Below, piece by piece: positions 49,345-57,319 of a stretch of 64,000 nt of DNA (the first letter of the stretch is position 1; every line of letters starts with the position of its first letter). The DNA comes from a virus. The DNA lies in IMG/VR virus record IMGVR_UViG_3300047560_002412, positions 1 through 64,000 of that record, one strand, 5' to 3'. Both the position numbers and the translations under genes were made by a program. Under the pieces are notes generated by a model, which saw only the letters and a list, made by a program, of their open reading frames with translations, ran no database searches and had not been told where the DNA came from.

Positions 49345-50230
49345 TTAAGGGCAGTTTATTGTCCTGTAGGCGGCTTGCCGTCTACAAAGAATAAGTGAGG
49401 TGACTCACCCAAAGCTAGAATGCCTACATACTAGCGCCAGCAATGGTTCATGTAAACAAGCCTGCTCACTACCGCGAGGTAGCGTTCACTGATAAGACCG
49501 GTGGATGTAACAGCAAAGCTGATGTAGTGGAAAGAACGTTTGCTTACAAGCCCGTAAGGGGAACTTGAGTGAATGGAAAGTAACAGGTGGTGCTGACTTC
49601 ACTACAAAACCAATCAGTCAACTGGTATGAGAAAGGGTAGTGTATTGGTCCGAAGGGTCGCTCCTAAGGGCTCGTATGCAATGTTAATGGAAGGTGGAAC
49701 ACGTTGCGAAACGTTGTTACATCGGTCGTGAAACATCACTGAGTAGCTCGCGAGGCAAAAGGTATGTGGTGAGTTGTATTTTGTATTCCAAAAGAGTATG
49801 AAGCAACTGAGGCAGCTCATCGCGGTAGGTTCAATGTAGATCAATGGTAGATCGTCTGTCTTTTAAACAGAATGCTGTGGGTTCAAATCCCATCATTAAC
49901 AAAAATGCAAAGACTGCCTCGGTTATGTGTGAAAAGTATCTAACGCTCGGGGCGCAAGCCAACTGAGTCTGATAAAGCTCGCAAGGTGATATCAGTTTAT
50001 ACTGGAAGTTTCGTAGTTCGCAAGACTTAATGGCTCGCAAGGTCAACGGAATAGATGGTGTAGAGTAGCATATAACGACAAGCCTAATGCCTGGCTTTAA
50101 AAACGGCGATACTGCAAGTAGACTAGGTTACATGGTAACATGAACTTAGTGGATGTCTAGAGAACGTATACTCGCAAGGTGTACGGTAATGCTAGAGGTA
50201 CTTGTGGGAGAGATGTAATCTCAGTCCTCC
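49345..50230 (+). ncRNA. Large ornate structured RNA (GOLLD/ROOL-like candidate)
   Basis: About 890 nt without a credible ORF and with higher GC than the genes. Many perfect hairpins with GNRA tetraloops: GTGAG-GTGA-CTCAC, CTACC-GCGA-GGTAG, CCC-GTAA-GGG, ACGTT-GCGA-AACGT, and repeated CTCGCAAGG-type loops. A tRNA-Lys-like cloverleaf lies inside (49830-49900). Position in a phage tRNA array, size and embedded tRNA fit what I recall of GOLLD RNAs. Ends are approximate. A group II intron is less likely: no domain V or reverse transcriptase is seen. Confidence 0.6.
49830..49900 (+). tRNA. tRNA-Lys(TTT)-like domain inside the large RNA
   Basis: D stem GATC/GATC, anticodon stem TCTGT/ACAGA around CTTTTAA (TTT), T arm GTGGG/CCCAT with TTCAAAT. 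The acceptor has only five of seven pairs and no CCA follows, so it is probably a structural mimic rather than a free tRNA. Confidence 0.6.
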
Positions 50231-50324
50231 ACTATTCTAAAACACATTAACTTAAAACATAGTTTCGAGTATGGGAAATGCCGCCCAATGAGATGATGGT
50301 ATAGTGTGTTTCAGAATAGTTTTT
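50231..50324 (+). ncRNA. Structured RNA element H, terminator-like
   Basis: 50231-50246 pairs with 50305-50320 (16 positions, one mismatch), followed by TTTT, immediately before tRNA-Val. Probably marks the 3' end of the large RNA transcript or a separate small RNA. Confidence 0.6.
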
Positions 50325-50400
50325 GCATCCTTAGCTCAGCGGTAGCAGCGGCGTCTTTACACGGCGTAGGTCGTAGGTTCAATCCCTACAGGATGCACCA
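50325..50400 (+). tRNA. tRNA-Val (TAC)
   Basis: GCGTC/GGCGT around TTTACAC, anticodon TAC. Acceptor GCATCCT/AGGATGC. A UAA-reading alternative was rejected because its stem does not pair. Confidence 0.85.
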
Positions 50401-50405
50401 ATTAT

Positions 50406-50500
50406 GGAGTGTTGGCCGAGTTGGTCGAAGGCACCTTCCTGCTAAGAAGGCATTCGGGCAAAAACCTGGATCATTGGTTCGAATCCAATACACTCCGCCA
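50406..50500 (+). tRNA. tRNA-Ser (GCT)
   Basis: CCTTC/GAAGG around CTGCTAA, anticodon GCT. Very long variable arm; discriminator G. Confidence 0.9.
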
Positions 50501-50523
50501 AATTTATTAAAAAGGAAAAAATA

Positions 50524-50712
50524 ATGCTAAAACCAGGTCCGAGTTACAAAATGAGTAAGCAGGGTAAAAGAACATTAGCGCAATATCTTGATTCACATAA
50601 GCGTGGCGAAGTTAAGCGTAGTATTATCCAAGCAGAACTTGCTGCATTGATTCAACCAAAACGTGAAAGAAATCGCAGAGAAGGACAAAACGACAATGGT
50701 AGCAAGGAATGA
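50524..50712 (+). CDS. Small basic protein
   Basis: 62 residues (MLKPGPSYKMSKQGKRTLAQ...), rich in Lys and Arg. AAAAGGAAAAA precedes the ATG. Overlaps the next gene in another frame. Could bind nucleic acid. Unknown. Confidence 0.55.
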   Translation: MLKPGPSYKMSKQGKRTLAQYLDSHKRGEVKRSIIQAELAALIQPKRERNRREGQNDNGSKE

Positions 50713-50980
50713 TATTACAGGTGATGCTATCCAAACTAGGACATCATCTAAAGCATATAACGATAATTACGACGCAATTTTTAGGAAAAATAAAGTGACT
50801 CCAAAAGTAGAAGATATGAAGAAAGGAACTTGTGGTTGCGGACGTTCGCCCACAGGTGATTGCATTGGATGGCATGGATTGTCAGAAGATGCATATAAAA
50901 AAGCACTTGAAGATTATCGTATTGCTGAAGTATCAAAGTTAGTTGCTGAAGAAACACTTCAAGCAACAGACAATAAGTAA
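50696..50980 (+). CDS. Protein with CDGSH-like cysteine motif
   Basis: 94 residues from ATG 50696 (AAGGA upstream). TCGCGRSPTGDCIGWHGL has the C-x-C-x2-S ... C-x-G-x-H arrangement, one residue shorter between Ser and Cys than the CDGSH iron-sulfur motif. Might bind an Fe-S cluster or zinc. The rest is helical and charged. Confidence 0.6.
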   Translation: MVARNDITGDAIQTRTSSKAYNDNYDAIFRKNKVTPKVEDMKKGTCGCGRSPTGDCIGWHGLSEDAYKKALEDYRIAEVSKLVAEETLQATDNK

Positions 50981-50985
50981 TATTT

Positions 50986-51061
50986 GGGGGTTTAGCTCAT
51001 CTGGGAGAGCATTAGCTTTGCAAGCTAAGGGTGATCGGTTCGAGTCCGATAACCTCCACCA
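50986..51061 (+). tRNA. tRNA-Ala (TGC), copy 2
   Basis: TTAGC/GCTAA around TTTGCAA, anticodon TGC. G3-U70 present; discriminator A. Second gene with this anticodon. Confidence 0.9.
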
Positions 51062-51079
51062 AGAGATATATAGTAGTAC

Positions 51080-51155
<76 letters not shown>

Positions 51156-51160
51156 ATTAT

Positions 51161-51236
51161 GGCCAGGTGGCAGAGCGACTTATGCGCTAGATTGCAAATC
51201 TGGATTAGGTAGGTGGAAATCCTACCCTGGCCTCCA
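51161..51236 (+). tRNA. tRNA-Cys (GCA), copy 2, divergent T loop
   Basis: CTAGA/TCTGG around TTGCAAA, anticodon GCA. T stem GTAGG/CCTAC is intact but its loop is TGGAAAT instead of TTCGANT. Acceptor perfect, CCA encoded. Confidence 0.78.
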
Positions 51237-51244
51237 GTTTTACC

Positions 51245-51274
51245 AAAAAGACTTGACCTTAGGTCTTTTTTGTT
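51245..51274 (+). terminator. Terminator overlapping a promoter
   Basis: AAAAAGAC / GTCTTTTTT stem closes the tRNA run. The same bases contain the -35 box of the next promoter. Confidence 0.75.
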
Positions 51275-51281
51275 TTATACT
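51253..51281 (+). promoter_or_regulatory. Sigma70-type promoter
   Basis: TTGACC (51253-51258), 17-bp spacer, TATACT (51276-51281), built into the terminator hairpin. Confidence 0.72.
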
Positions 51282-51286
51282 AGTTT

Positions 51287-51578
51287 TGTTGTGTAGCAAT
51301 ACACAACCGGCGAGGTAGAAGGTAGATGAGGATAGACATTTCATTGGCTTACAACGCTAATGAATCTTATCAATGGCAAAACGTCTTGAAAACGTTTCGT
51401 GCTTGAGTGAACCGATATCCACATACCTGTCATTTGCTGATCGGAAATATTCAGGCCTCTGTAGCCTGTTTATTGAATGTTGTCAAGGAGATGCTTTATA
51501 GCTATCCGTTTGCATATTGTCCGGTCTATTACTTGACCTTTTACTGACCCGTTATTTTAAATTAAAAGAGAGACACAA
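51287..51578 (+). ncRNA. Structured 290-nt leader or RNA
   Basis: Starts at the promoter and contains TTGTGTA-GCAA-TACACAA and AAACGT/ACGTTT hairpins and several smaller ones, then a coding gene after AAAAGAGAGACACAA. No ORF inside. Could be a cis-regulator or an independent RNA. Confidence 0.5.
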
Positions 51579-52151
51579 ATGAACATTACACTACGCAAAG
51601 CAAACACAATTCAGAACAGCATCAATGATGCAATCAAGGGTATTAAGATTGAGACATCTATTAATATCAACGAATTTCAGGATGTTGAAGTAGAAATCAA
51701 AAAAGCCAATGAAGGATTGTTTTTTGCTGACACTCGTCGTCAAAAGTTAACTTTGGCTCTCTACAACATTCGAGGTCTTGTTGCACAGGCAAACGCAAGT
51801 GCCGGCATTGACCTGGCGCTAACAAAAGCTGCCTTCATTGACAAAAGAATTGCACAGCTAGAAACATTAGCTCAACTTGAAGAACATACTTCCGTTGAAG
51901 TTTTAAAAGGCAAACTTCGTAAAATTGCCGAAGACAAGGGCGAAAGCCGTAGCCGTATTTACGGTTACAATGATTATGTTACTACTACCGTAGTATCTAA
52001 AGAACAGGTTAATCAGGCTAAGAGTGAAATTCAAACTCTTAAAAAACAAAAACAGAAACTCAATGATGAGGTTCTTGAATTAAACATCAAAACAGAAATT
52101 CCTTTAACTGACGATGTTGTTGAAACATTAAAGGCAGAAGGTATTATCTAA
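51579..52151 (+). CDS. Conserved phage hypothetical, helical
   Basis: 190 residues. Predicted long helices with a heptad-rich segment near 145-175 (QAKSEIQTLKKQKQKLNDEVLELN). Phage-type; possibly structural. Downstream of its own promoter and a structured leader. Confidence 0.68.
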   Translation: MNITLRKANTIQNSINDAIKGIKIETSININEFQDVEVEIKKANEGLFFADTRRQKLTLALYNIRGLVAQANASAGIDLALTKAAFIDKRIAQLETLAQLEEHTSVEVLKGKLRKIAEDKGESRSRIYGYNDYVTTTVVSKEQVNQAKSEIQTLKKQKQKLNDEVLELNIKTEIPLTDDVVETLKAEGII

Positions 52152-52158
52152 GACCTAT

Positions 52159-52233
52159 CGCGGGTTGGAGAAGTGGTATCTCGGGAGTCTCATAAGCTCC
52201 AGATCCCTGGTTCAATTCCAGGACCCGCAACCA
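52159..52233 (+). tRNA. tRNA-fMet (CAT), initiator-type
   Basis: GGAGT/GCTCC around CTCATAA, anticodon CAT. C1 faces A72 without pairing, the hallmark of bacterial initiator tRNA. The three G-C pairs of E. coli initiator in the anticodon stem are not all present. Confidence 0.75.
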
Positions 52234-52238
52234 ATTTT

Positions 52239-52315
52239 CGGTGTGTAGCTCAGCCTGGTAGAGCTCCTGGTTTGGGACCAGGTGGTCGCATGTTCGAATC
52301 GTGTCACACCGACCA
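52239..52315 (+). tRNA. tRNA-Pro (TGG), copy 2
   Basis: CCTGG/CCAGG around TTTGGGA, anticodon TGG. Acceptor CGGTGTG/CACACCG. Confidence 0.9.
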
Positions 52316-52347
52316 AGTACGATAAGATACGTTCAATAAATAGAAAT

Positions 52348-53505
52348 ATGAATATTGGCGGACTTGATCAATTTAAAGATAATTCTATTAACGGTATTAT
52401 CGACGAAATAAAAAAGATAAATGGTTTATTATTAGATGCAACAATAAGCCTTTGTCAACATTGTCATTACCATGTTCCAGCATATAGATACGAATTAAAC
52501 AATAAAGTCTATATTTGCAAACATTGTATAACACATGGTTTTAGTCATCATCTAATTGAAAATGATGCTGAATTTTATCACGGGTTGATAAAGAACATGG
52601 ATACCATGTGGAATTTTGATAACTATATTCTTACTGAAGTTACAGATAGATGTAATTTAGAATGTCCGCATTGTTATCATTTACCTGATAATAAAATTAA
52701 AGATGTTCCGTTAGAAGATCTTATAACTCGATTTAAAGAATATCCAGACAGCATTTATCATATAATCTTGGCTGGTGCCGAATCGAGTTTAAGGAAAGAC
52801 ATAAAAGATTTAGTTATCGAAGTTAGTAAATTAGGAAAACTTCCTCAAATTTTAACTAATGGTGTTAAATTTTCCGATATTGATTTTGTAAAAAATCTTG
52901 CTTCAGCAAATGTTGATATGACGGTTACCATAGGTTTAAATCATCCTAGCTATATTGGAAATTCTAAGGTACGTGAAAAACAAATTCAAGGAATCCTAAA
53001 TGTAAACGAATACATCAATGGATTATCGTATGTTGGTTACACTATGGTTGGAATGGATGAATTAGATTTTATTCTAACTGAAATTACTAGCACTAATTGG
53101 TGTCAACATTCAAGGATTAGAGCAGGTAGTGAAATAGGTAGAAATGCCACAGACGAACAAATTTTTGTCAGTGACATTTTTAAAGCAACAAAATTGTGGG
53201 CAGAAAGAAACGGAAAATCTTTTGAAGTTGTAGATGCTGATAATAACATATATCATGTTGTTGTAAAAATAGACAACAAGTATATAAGAATTATTCAATG
53301 GTGTGACGAAACAAATATTGATTTAGAAGAATTAAGAACTGGTCCTTGGTGTGATTTTGTCTACGACGGAATAACAAATTTTTTACATCAAGTTATAAGA
53401 AGAGATGTTTGGAAAAATAAAGGTTTAATTTTACCGGATACTCCTCCAATAAGATACCAGGTTGGGCATCATAAAGATATAGATCCAGTTTTTCTCAAGC
53501 ACTAA
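52348..53505 (+). CDS. Radical SAM protein with N-terminal cysteine knuckles
   Basis: 385 residues. CQHCHYH and CKHC near the start suggest zinc binding; CNLECPHCYH (C-x3-C-x2-C) near residue 110 binds the radical SAM cluster. Start 52348 follows ATAAATA (52336-52342). Could be a peptide- or nucleoside-modifying enzyme; substrate unknown. The C-terminus has WCDETN and GPWCDF. Confidence 0.8.
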   Translation: MNIGGLDQFKDNSINGIIDEIKKINGLLLDATISLCQHCHYHVPAYRYELNNKVYICKHCITHGFSHHLIENDAEFYHGLIKNMDTMWNFDNYILTEVTDRCNLECPHCYHLPDNKIKDVPLEDLITRFKEYPDSIYHIILAGAESSLRKDIKDLVIEVSKLGKLPQILTNGVKFSDIDFVKNLASANVDMTVTIGLNHPSYIGNSKVREKQIQGILNVNEYINGLSYVGYTMVGMDELDFILTEITSTNWCQHSRIRAGSEIGRNATDEQIFVSDIFKATKLWAERNGKSFEVVDADNNIYHVVVKIDNKYIRIIQWCDETNIDLEELRTGPWCDFVYDGITNFLHQVIRRDVWKNKGLILPDTPPIRYQVGHHKDIDPVFLKH

Positions 53506-53532
53506 AGAAGTTGCTGTAAATATAGTTTTAAT

Positions 53533-53606
53533 GCGGGGTTCGTATAGTGGTAATACCTCAGCCTTCCAAGCTGATGCGGAGAGTTCGATTCTCTTACCCC
53601 GCTCCA
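53533..53606 (+). tRNA. tRNA-Gly (TCC)
   Basis: TCAGC/GCTGA around CTTCCAA, anticodon TCC. Acceptor GCGGGGT/ACCCCGC. Confidence 0.9.
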
Positions 53607-53610
53607 TAAT

Positions 53611-54183
53611 ATGCAAATAGTAGACCAAAACGATCTAGTTAAAAAATTTAATTTTAGTTCTATAATAAATCAGAAGGATAATGATACCGCCATAGGCATT
53701 ATTACTGATATTATCGCTTCTGGTAATTACTTTACTAATTCACCAAAGTATCAAACTAAAGAAAACATATTTTCACGTCCAGAAGAAGTATGGTTAAAAT
53801 ACCGTATGAGCTTCTTAATGAGCGTGTTTATGTATTTAGGTCGAGAAGTTAGAGTCGGTAACATGATGGCATGGAGTTTTATGACAAATCTTGAGGGTGC
53901 CGAAGATCGCGAAAAACTTTGGCACCATCATTGGCATCCAACTAAACCCGATGCCAAAATGTTAAGCGGAATATTTTATCTACATATTCCCGATGATGTC
54001 AAGGACCGAGATACATGCGGTACTGAAATGGCTCCGAGTGGAATTCATAGTGATGAAAAATATTTTATCACTCCAACAGAGTTTAGTTGGATAGTATATC
54101 CTAGTCAAGTATATCATAGGCCAGGAATCGTACAAAGTAATCAATATAGATATATTCTAGCAGTAGACGTAGAATATTATTAA
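53611..54183 (+). CDS. 2OG-Fe(II) oxygenase-like protein
   Basis: 190 residues. HHHWHPTK, LSGIFYLHIP, GTEMAPSGIH, VYPSQVYHRPG and RYILAVDVEY follow the order of the aquatic-phage 2OG family (metal His, distal His, Arg). Begins four bases after tRNA-Gly with no ribosome site visible, so the start is uncertain. Confidence 0.7.
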   Translation: MQIVDQNDLVKKFNFSSIINQKDNDTAIGIITDIIASGNYFTNSPKYQTKENIFSRPEEVWLKYRMSFLMSVFMYLGREVRVGNMMAWSFMTNLEGAEDREKLWHHHWHPTKPDAKMLSGIFYLHIPDDVKDRDTCGTEMAPSGIHSDEKYFITPTEFSWIVYPSQVYHRPGIVQSNQYRYILAVDVEYY

Positions 54184-54184
54184 T

Positions 54185-54260
<76 letters not shown>

Positions 54261-54264
54261 AATT

Positions 54265-54339
54265 CTGGCTATAGTATAATGGAGAATACAACTCTCTTCT
54301 AAAGAGTGAATGTGGGTTCGATTCCTGCTAGCCGGGCCA
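54265..54339 (+). tRNA. tRNA-Arg (TCT)
   Basis: ACTCT/AGAGT around CTTCTAA, anticodon TCT. Acceptor CTGGCTA/TAGCCGG. Confidence 0.87.
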
Positions 54340-54343
54340 AATC

Positions 54344-54417
54344 GCTCCTATAGTTAAATGGCAGAACACATCCTTGGTAAGGATGCGATACAAGTTCGAT
54401 TCTTGTTAGGAGCACCA
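54344..54417 (+). tRNA. tRNA-Thr (GGT)
   Basis: CATCC/GGATG around TTGGTAA, anticodon GGT. Acceptor GCTCCTA/TAGGAGC. Confidence 0.9.
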
Positions 54418-54418
54418 C

Positions 54419-54447
54419 TTGACACAGACACAAAAAGGCTATATAAT
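54419..54447 (+). promoter_or_regulatory. Consensus sigma70 promoter before the IF-1/RF genes
   Basis: TTGACA (54419-54424), 17-bp spacer, TATAAT (54442-54447). The next ATG (54454) is at the expected transcription start, so the first mRNA would be leaderless. Confidence 0.85.
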
Positions 54448-54453
54448 ATAATA

Positions 54454-54678
54454 ATGTATAAAGTAGAATGGAAGGACACAGCGGGTAGAGGCTGTGAGGA
54501 AGCAGTAAAAGATCTATCGGAAGCATTGGCTTTCGCAACAGAATTAGGAATACCAGTTACCATAAATGGTGGCGGTATAGTGTTAGTAGGAACATTTGGT
54601 TCTGCTGGCATTGAAAATGGACTATTACCAAACGGAGAAAAGTACAGCTGGTACAAACGCAGATATGTCAAAGAATGA
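54454..54678 (+). CDS. Small protein, probable leaderless mRNA
   Basis: 74 residues (MYKVEWKDTAGRGCEEA...). Mixed helix-strand, with LPNGEKYSWYKRRYVKE at the end. Starts seven bases after the -10 box. Overlaps infA by 14 bases. Unknown function. Confidence 0.65.
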   Translation: MYKVEWKDTAGRGCEEAVKDLSEALAFATELGIPVTINGGGIVLVGTFGSAGIENGLLPNGEKYSWYKRRYVKE

Positions 54679-54883
54679 TTTAATTGAATTAACGGGCAAA
54701 ATTGAAGAAGTTCTTCCCGGAAGTATGTTTAGGGTAAAACTTGATAATATGCCAAATATTATTACCTGCTATACCGGCGGAAAACTTAAACAGCACAAGA
54801 TTAAAATTATTCTAGGCGACAAGGTTAAAGTTGAAGTCAGTGCATATGACCTAACCAAAGGTCGTGTAACTTATCGTTTATAA
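54665..54883 (+). CDS. infA: Translation initiation factor IF-1
   Basis: 72 residues, exactly the bacterial length. Aligns from end to end with IF-1: IELTGKIEEVLPGSMFRVKL, GGKLKQHKIKIILGDKVKVE and YDLTKGRVTYRL. OB-fold protein that blocks the A site during initiation. Start ATG 54665. A phage IF-1 next to a release factor is unusual and suggests control of translation. Confidence 0.9.
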   Translation: MSKNDLIELTGKIEEVLPGSMFRVKLDNMPNIITCYTGGKLKQHKIKIILGDKVKVEVSAYDLTKGRVTYRL

Positions 54884-54893
54884 GGAGAATATT

Positions 54894-55607
54894 ATGAAAC
54901 GAGTTATTGAAATCCGTGCCGCAGAAGGTGGCGAAGACAGCAAGTTATTTGTCAGTGATCTTGCGTCTGCATATTCCAAATTAGGAAACAAACTGGGTTG
55001 AACTACCCGCCTGATAGATGTTCGTCCTGGCGAGTGTAGTTTACTAGTTGAGGGCAAAGATCTATCCGGCTTATACAATGAGCCCGGAGGTCATCGAATC
55101 CAGCGAGTTCCGCCAACGGAACGCAAGGGCCGAGTTCATACCAGCACCGTTACCGTCGCGGTCATAGACAGCGAGGATGCCTGGACAGCACCAACTATTG
55201 CTCAATCTGATTTAAAAATTGATTGGTATAGTGGTACTGGTGCTGGCGGACAATATCGGAACAAGCATCAAAATAGCTGCCGTATCACACACCTTCCTAC
55301 AGGTATCACAGCCAAAGCAGAATGTCGTAGCCGCCAAAATAGTTTGGATCAAGCCATGACTGCTATTCAAAATCAACTTGACAAAACCGCTAAAAGATCA
55401 TATAATAATAACATAGCGAACGATAGAAAGCGTCAAGTAGGATCAGGGATGCGAGGAGACAAAATTCGCACTTACAGATTCCAAGACGATTCTGTACAAG
55501 ATCACGTAACGGGCAAACGAGCAACCTGCTCACAGATTTTGAAAGGCAATTTAGATCTGTTATGGCAAAAGAAATTCCAGAACATCGAGACCAACTTGGC
55601 CGAGTAA
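54894..55607 (+). CDS. RF1-like peptide chain release factor with in-frame UGA
   Basis: AAGGAG then ATG 54894. Codons 1-35 (EIRAAEGGEDSKLF) are followed by TGA (54999-55001) in the same frame, then 201 more codons to TAA: GGHRIQRVPPTERKGRVHTS with a P-x-T tripeptide (PPT) as in RF1, and the catalytic GGQ in GAGGQYRNKH. The UGA aligns exactly with a Trp of E. coli RF1 (RRWR). There is no frameshift of the RF2 kind. It lacks the N-terminal domain of cellular RF1. Full product would need UGA read-through. Confidence 0.8.
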
Positions 55608-55816
55608 TCAATATGGGCGACTGCGTTGCCTATCCACAGAGCAATAGTTTGGTTATAGGTGTTGTTCGTAAGATTAATCCAAAGATGATCGGTGTTCGCA
55701 GAATTGGTAAAAATGGTTGGGGCTCAGAGAAAAACAAATATCCTGTGGATTGCGTTAAACTCGACGGTCCCGAAGTTACTATGTTCATTATCAAGAATGC
55801 AGGTGAAGTAAAATGA
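55562..55816 (+). CDS. Hypothetical protein
   Basis: 84 residues, overlapping the release-factor 3' end by 46 bases. MGDCVAYPQSNSLVIGVVRKINPKMIGVRR suggests a small beta-barrel (SH3-like). Unknown. Confidence 0.6.
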   Translation: MAKEIPEHRDQLGRVINMGDCVAYPQSNSLVIGVVRKINPKMIGVRRIGKNGWGSEKNKYPVDCVKLDGPEVTMFIIKNAGEVK

Positions 55817-55917
55817 GCGACGATAAAGTATTCTTTGGAACCATCCTAGCGATGTTTGCCTTAATGACTGGCAATCCGTTCATTGCTCTTTGTATTTTCA
55901 TTCTAGCGATAATGTAA
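55813..55917 (+). CDS. 34-residue membrane peptide
   Basis: MSDDKVFFGTILAMFALMTG... with one hydrophobic helix. ATGA overlap on its left and TAATG on its right, fitting a coupled operon. Unknown. Confidence 0.55.
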   Translation: MSDDKVFFGTILAMFALMTGNPFIALCIFILAIM

Positions 55918-56126
55918 TGAACGAACCATTATATTTGCCCTGTGGCGGAACAGCATACTTTGATCATTCTAGCGGTATTAGTTATCGCTGTGAGTGCGGT
56001 GCAGTTGTAGGCAGTATTGGTCAACCGCGTGAATGTGTTGAAGAAGCAAAAAAATATGAAGTCTGGCAACAGCTAGGTGGTAAAGGTTGGAACTATCAGA
56101 AAGGAGAACCCTATGCCCTGTCGTGA
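55917..56126 (+). CDS. Hypothetical protein with zinc-type Cys
   Basis: 69 residues from ATG 55917. CGG and CECG with further Cys at PRECVEE could bind zinc. Overlaps the next gene by 14 bases. Unknown. Confidence 0.6.
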   Translation: MNEPLYLPCGGTAYFDHSSGISYRCECGAVVGSIGQPRECVEEAKKYEVWQQLGGKGWNYQKGEPYALS

Positions 56127-56568
56127 TTATGAAAGTGATAATGGTTATAGTCGTGCTGAAGAATATAAAAAGCAATGTGATAAACTTGCTCGTATCGCTT
56201 GTGCGGCCATGGAAGAACTTGTTCGACAAGGCAAAGAGGATTTCCTTGTTCTTAAAAATCCAGAAGTTGCAGAATGGTGGGTAGCTCACGTTAAAGCCGA
56301 TCGTGCCGAAAAGGCCCGTGTTGCCGAAAAGGAACGTCAAGAACGTGTAAAAGCAGAAGCTCTTTCTCGTCTAACAGATGAAGAAAAGGAATTGCTGGGC
56401 TTGAAAAAATCGGCGGCCAAGAAGCACAAGAAGTTTCCATTGAGCAAAGAACTTGTTGAAATAGATTATGACATTGAATCTTTTAAAGAAGAATTAGACG
56501 AGTACCAAAAAATTTCTGAAGCCGATATTGAAAACTTGCACAACCTATTAAGGAAGCATAATATATGA
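56113..56568 (+). CDS. Conserved phage hypothetical, helical
   Basis: 151 residues from ATG 56113 with AAGGAG. Opening MPCRDYESD is typical of T4-like phages. Mostly charged helices (KADRAEKARVAEKERQERV). Unknown. Confidence 0.68.
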   Translation: MPCRDYESDNGYSRAEEYKKQCDKLARIACAAMEELVRQGKEDFLVLKNPEVAEWWVAHVKADRAEKARVAEKERQERVKAEALSRLTDEEKELLGLKKSAAKKHKKFPLSKELVEIDYDIESFKEELDEYQKISEADIENLHNLLRKHNI

Positions 56569-57131
56569 ATCCCTGGATCCAAAATGTAGCACTTAGCGAC
56601 ATCCGCAAGGGGTTTCACATTGATGCGGGTCCAAATTCTATGTTGATCCAAATCTGTGATCCTCCTGGAGATTTTCCTACTCCGCTACACCAGTTCAAAG
56701 AAGTTCATCAATTCCAGTTTTTGGACGTTGAAGAAAAGGACGAAGTGATGGACGAGGAAATGCGTTGCTCACAAGAGCAGGCCAACGAGCTTGTTCGCCT
56801 GTTGCAACACGCATTGGAAAATCGTATGAACGTTGTTGTTCACTGCCACGCAGGCGTTTGCCGTAGCGGTGCTGTTTGCGAAGTTGGTGTTATGTTGGGC
56901 TTCCGTGATACTGAAGCATTTCGTAGCCCCAACCTGCTGGTCAAGCATCGTATGATGAAGGCCCTGGGTTGGACCTATGATGAGAATGAGCCGCACACTA
57001 TTAACGGTGTAACTCTACCTTCGGGCATCGTAGTTCCACCTAAGGCCATAGATTGGACCAACGACAACGAAAAGGTTTTTACATTGGCAGCTGAACGTCG
57101 ATTGCGTAGAGAACAAGGAGATGAGATATGA
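56565..57131 (+). CDS. Dual-specificity protein phosphatase-like
   Basis: 188 residues. HCHAGVCRSGAV is the C-x5-R-S active-site loop of protein-tyrosine and dual-specificity phosphatases, with a general-acid Asp plausible in VEEKDEVMDEEM. Would dephosphorylate host or phage proteins, or RNA. ATGA overlap on both sides. Confidence 0.8.
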   Translation: MNPWIQNVALSDIRKGFHIDAGPNSMLIQICDPPGDFPTPLHQFKEVHQFQFLDVEEKDEVMDEEMRCSQEQANELVRLLQHALENRMNVVVHCHAGVCRSGAVCEVGVMLGFRDTEAFRSPNLLVKHRMMKALGWTYDENEPHTINGVTLPSGIVVPPKAIDWTNDNEKVFTLAAERRLRREQGDEI

Positions 57132-57319
57132 TTTTGCTTCGTAAAGATATTGAAAAGATTTTAGGAATTTTAGATAAATTTCCTGAGGTCCAAGGTTTTG
57201 AATTAAATCAAGAACGATCGAGCGGAATTGGTAGTATTACCACAATGTCCTTCGCACACGAACACAACGGTGTAAAGGGCTGTCTTGAAGTAGAAATTTC
57301 CGGTGTGGAGGATTGGTAA
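57128..57319 (+). CDS. Hypothetical protein
   Basis: 63 residues. Alternating helix-strand (KILGILDKFPEVQGFELNQ). No motif seen. Overlaps both neighbours. Confidence 0.58.
   Translation: MILLRKDIEKILGILDKFPEVQGFELNQERSSGIGSITTMSFAHEHNGVKGCLEVEISGVEDW

Noticed and set aside
49345-50230. Group II or group I intron
   Set aside because: No domain V, no reverse transcriptase or homing nuclease, and no interrupted gene at the ends.
50325-50400. Ochre-suppressor reading (anticodon TTA) of tRNA-Val
   Set aside because: The loop placement giving TTA leaves the anticodon stem unpaired, while TAC gives a good stem.
54894-55001. RF2-type programmed +1 frameshift in the release factor
   Set aside because: The TGA is in the same frame as the downstream sequence, the CUU-UGA-C slip site is absent and the tripeptide is RF1-like, so frameshifting is not needed.
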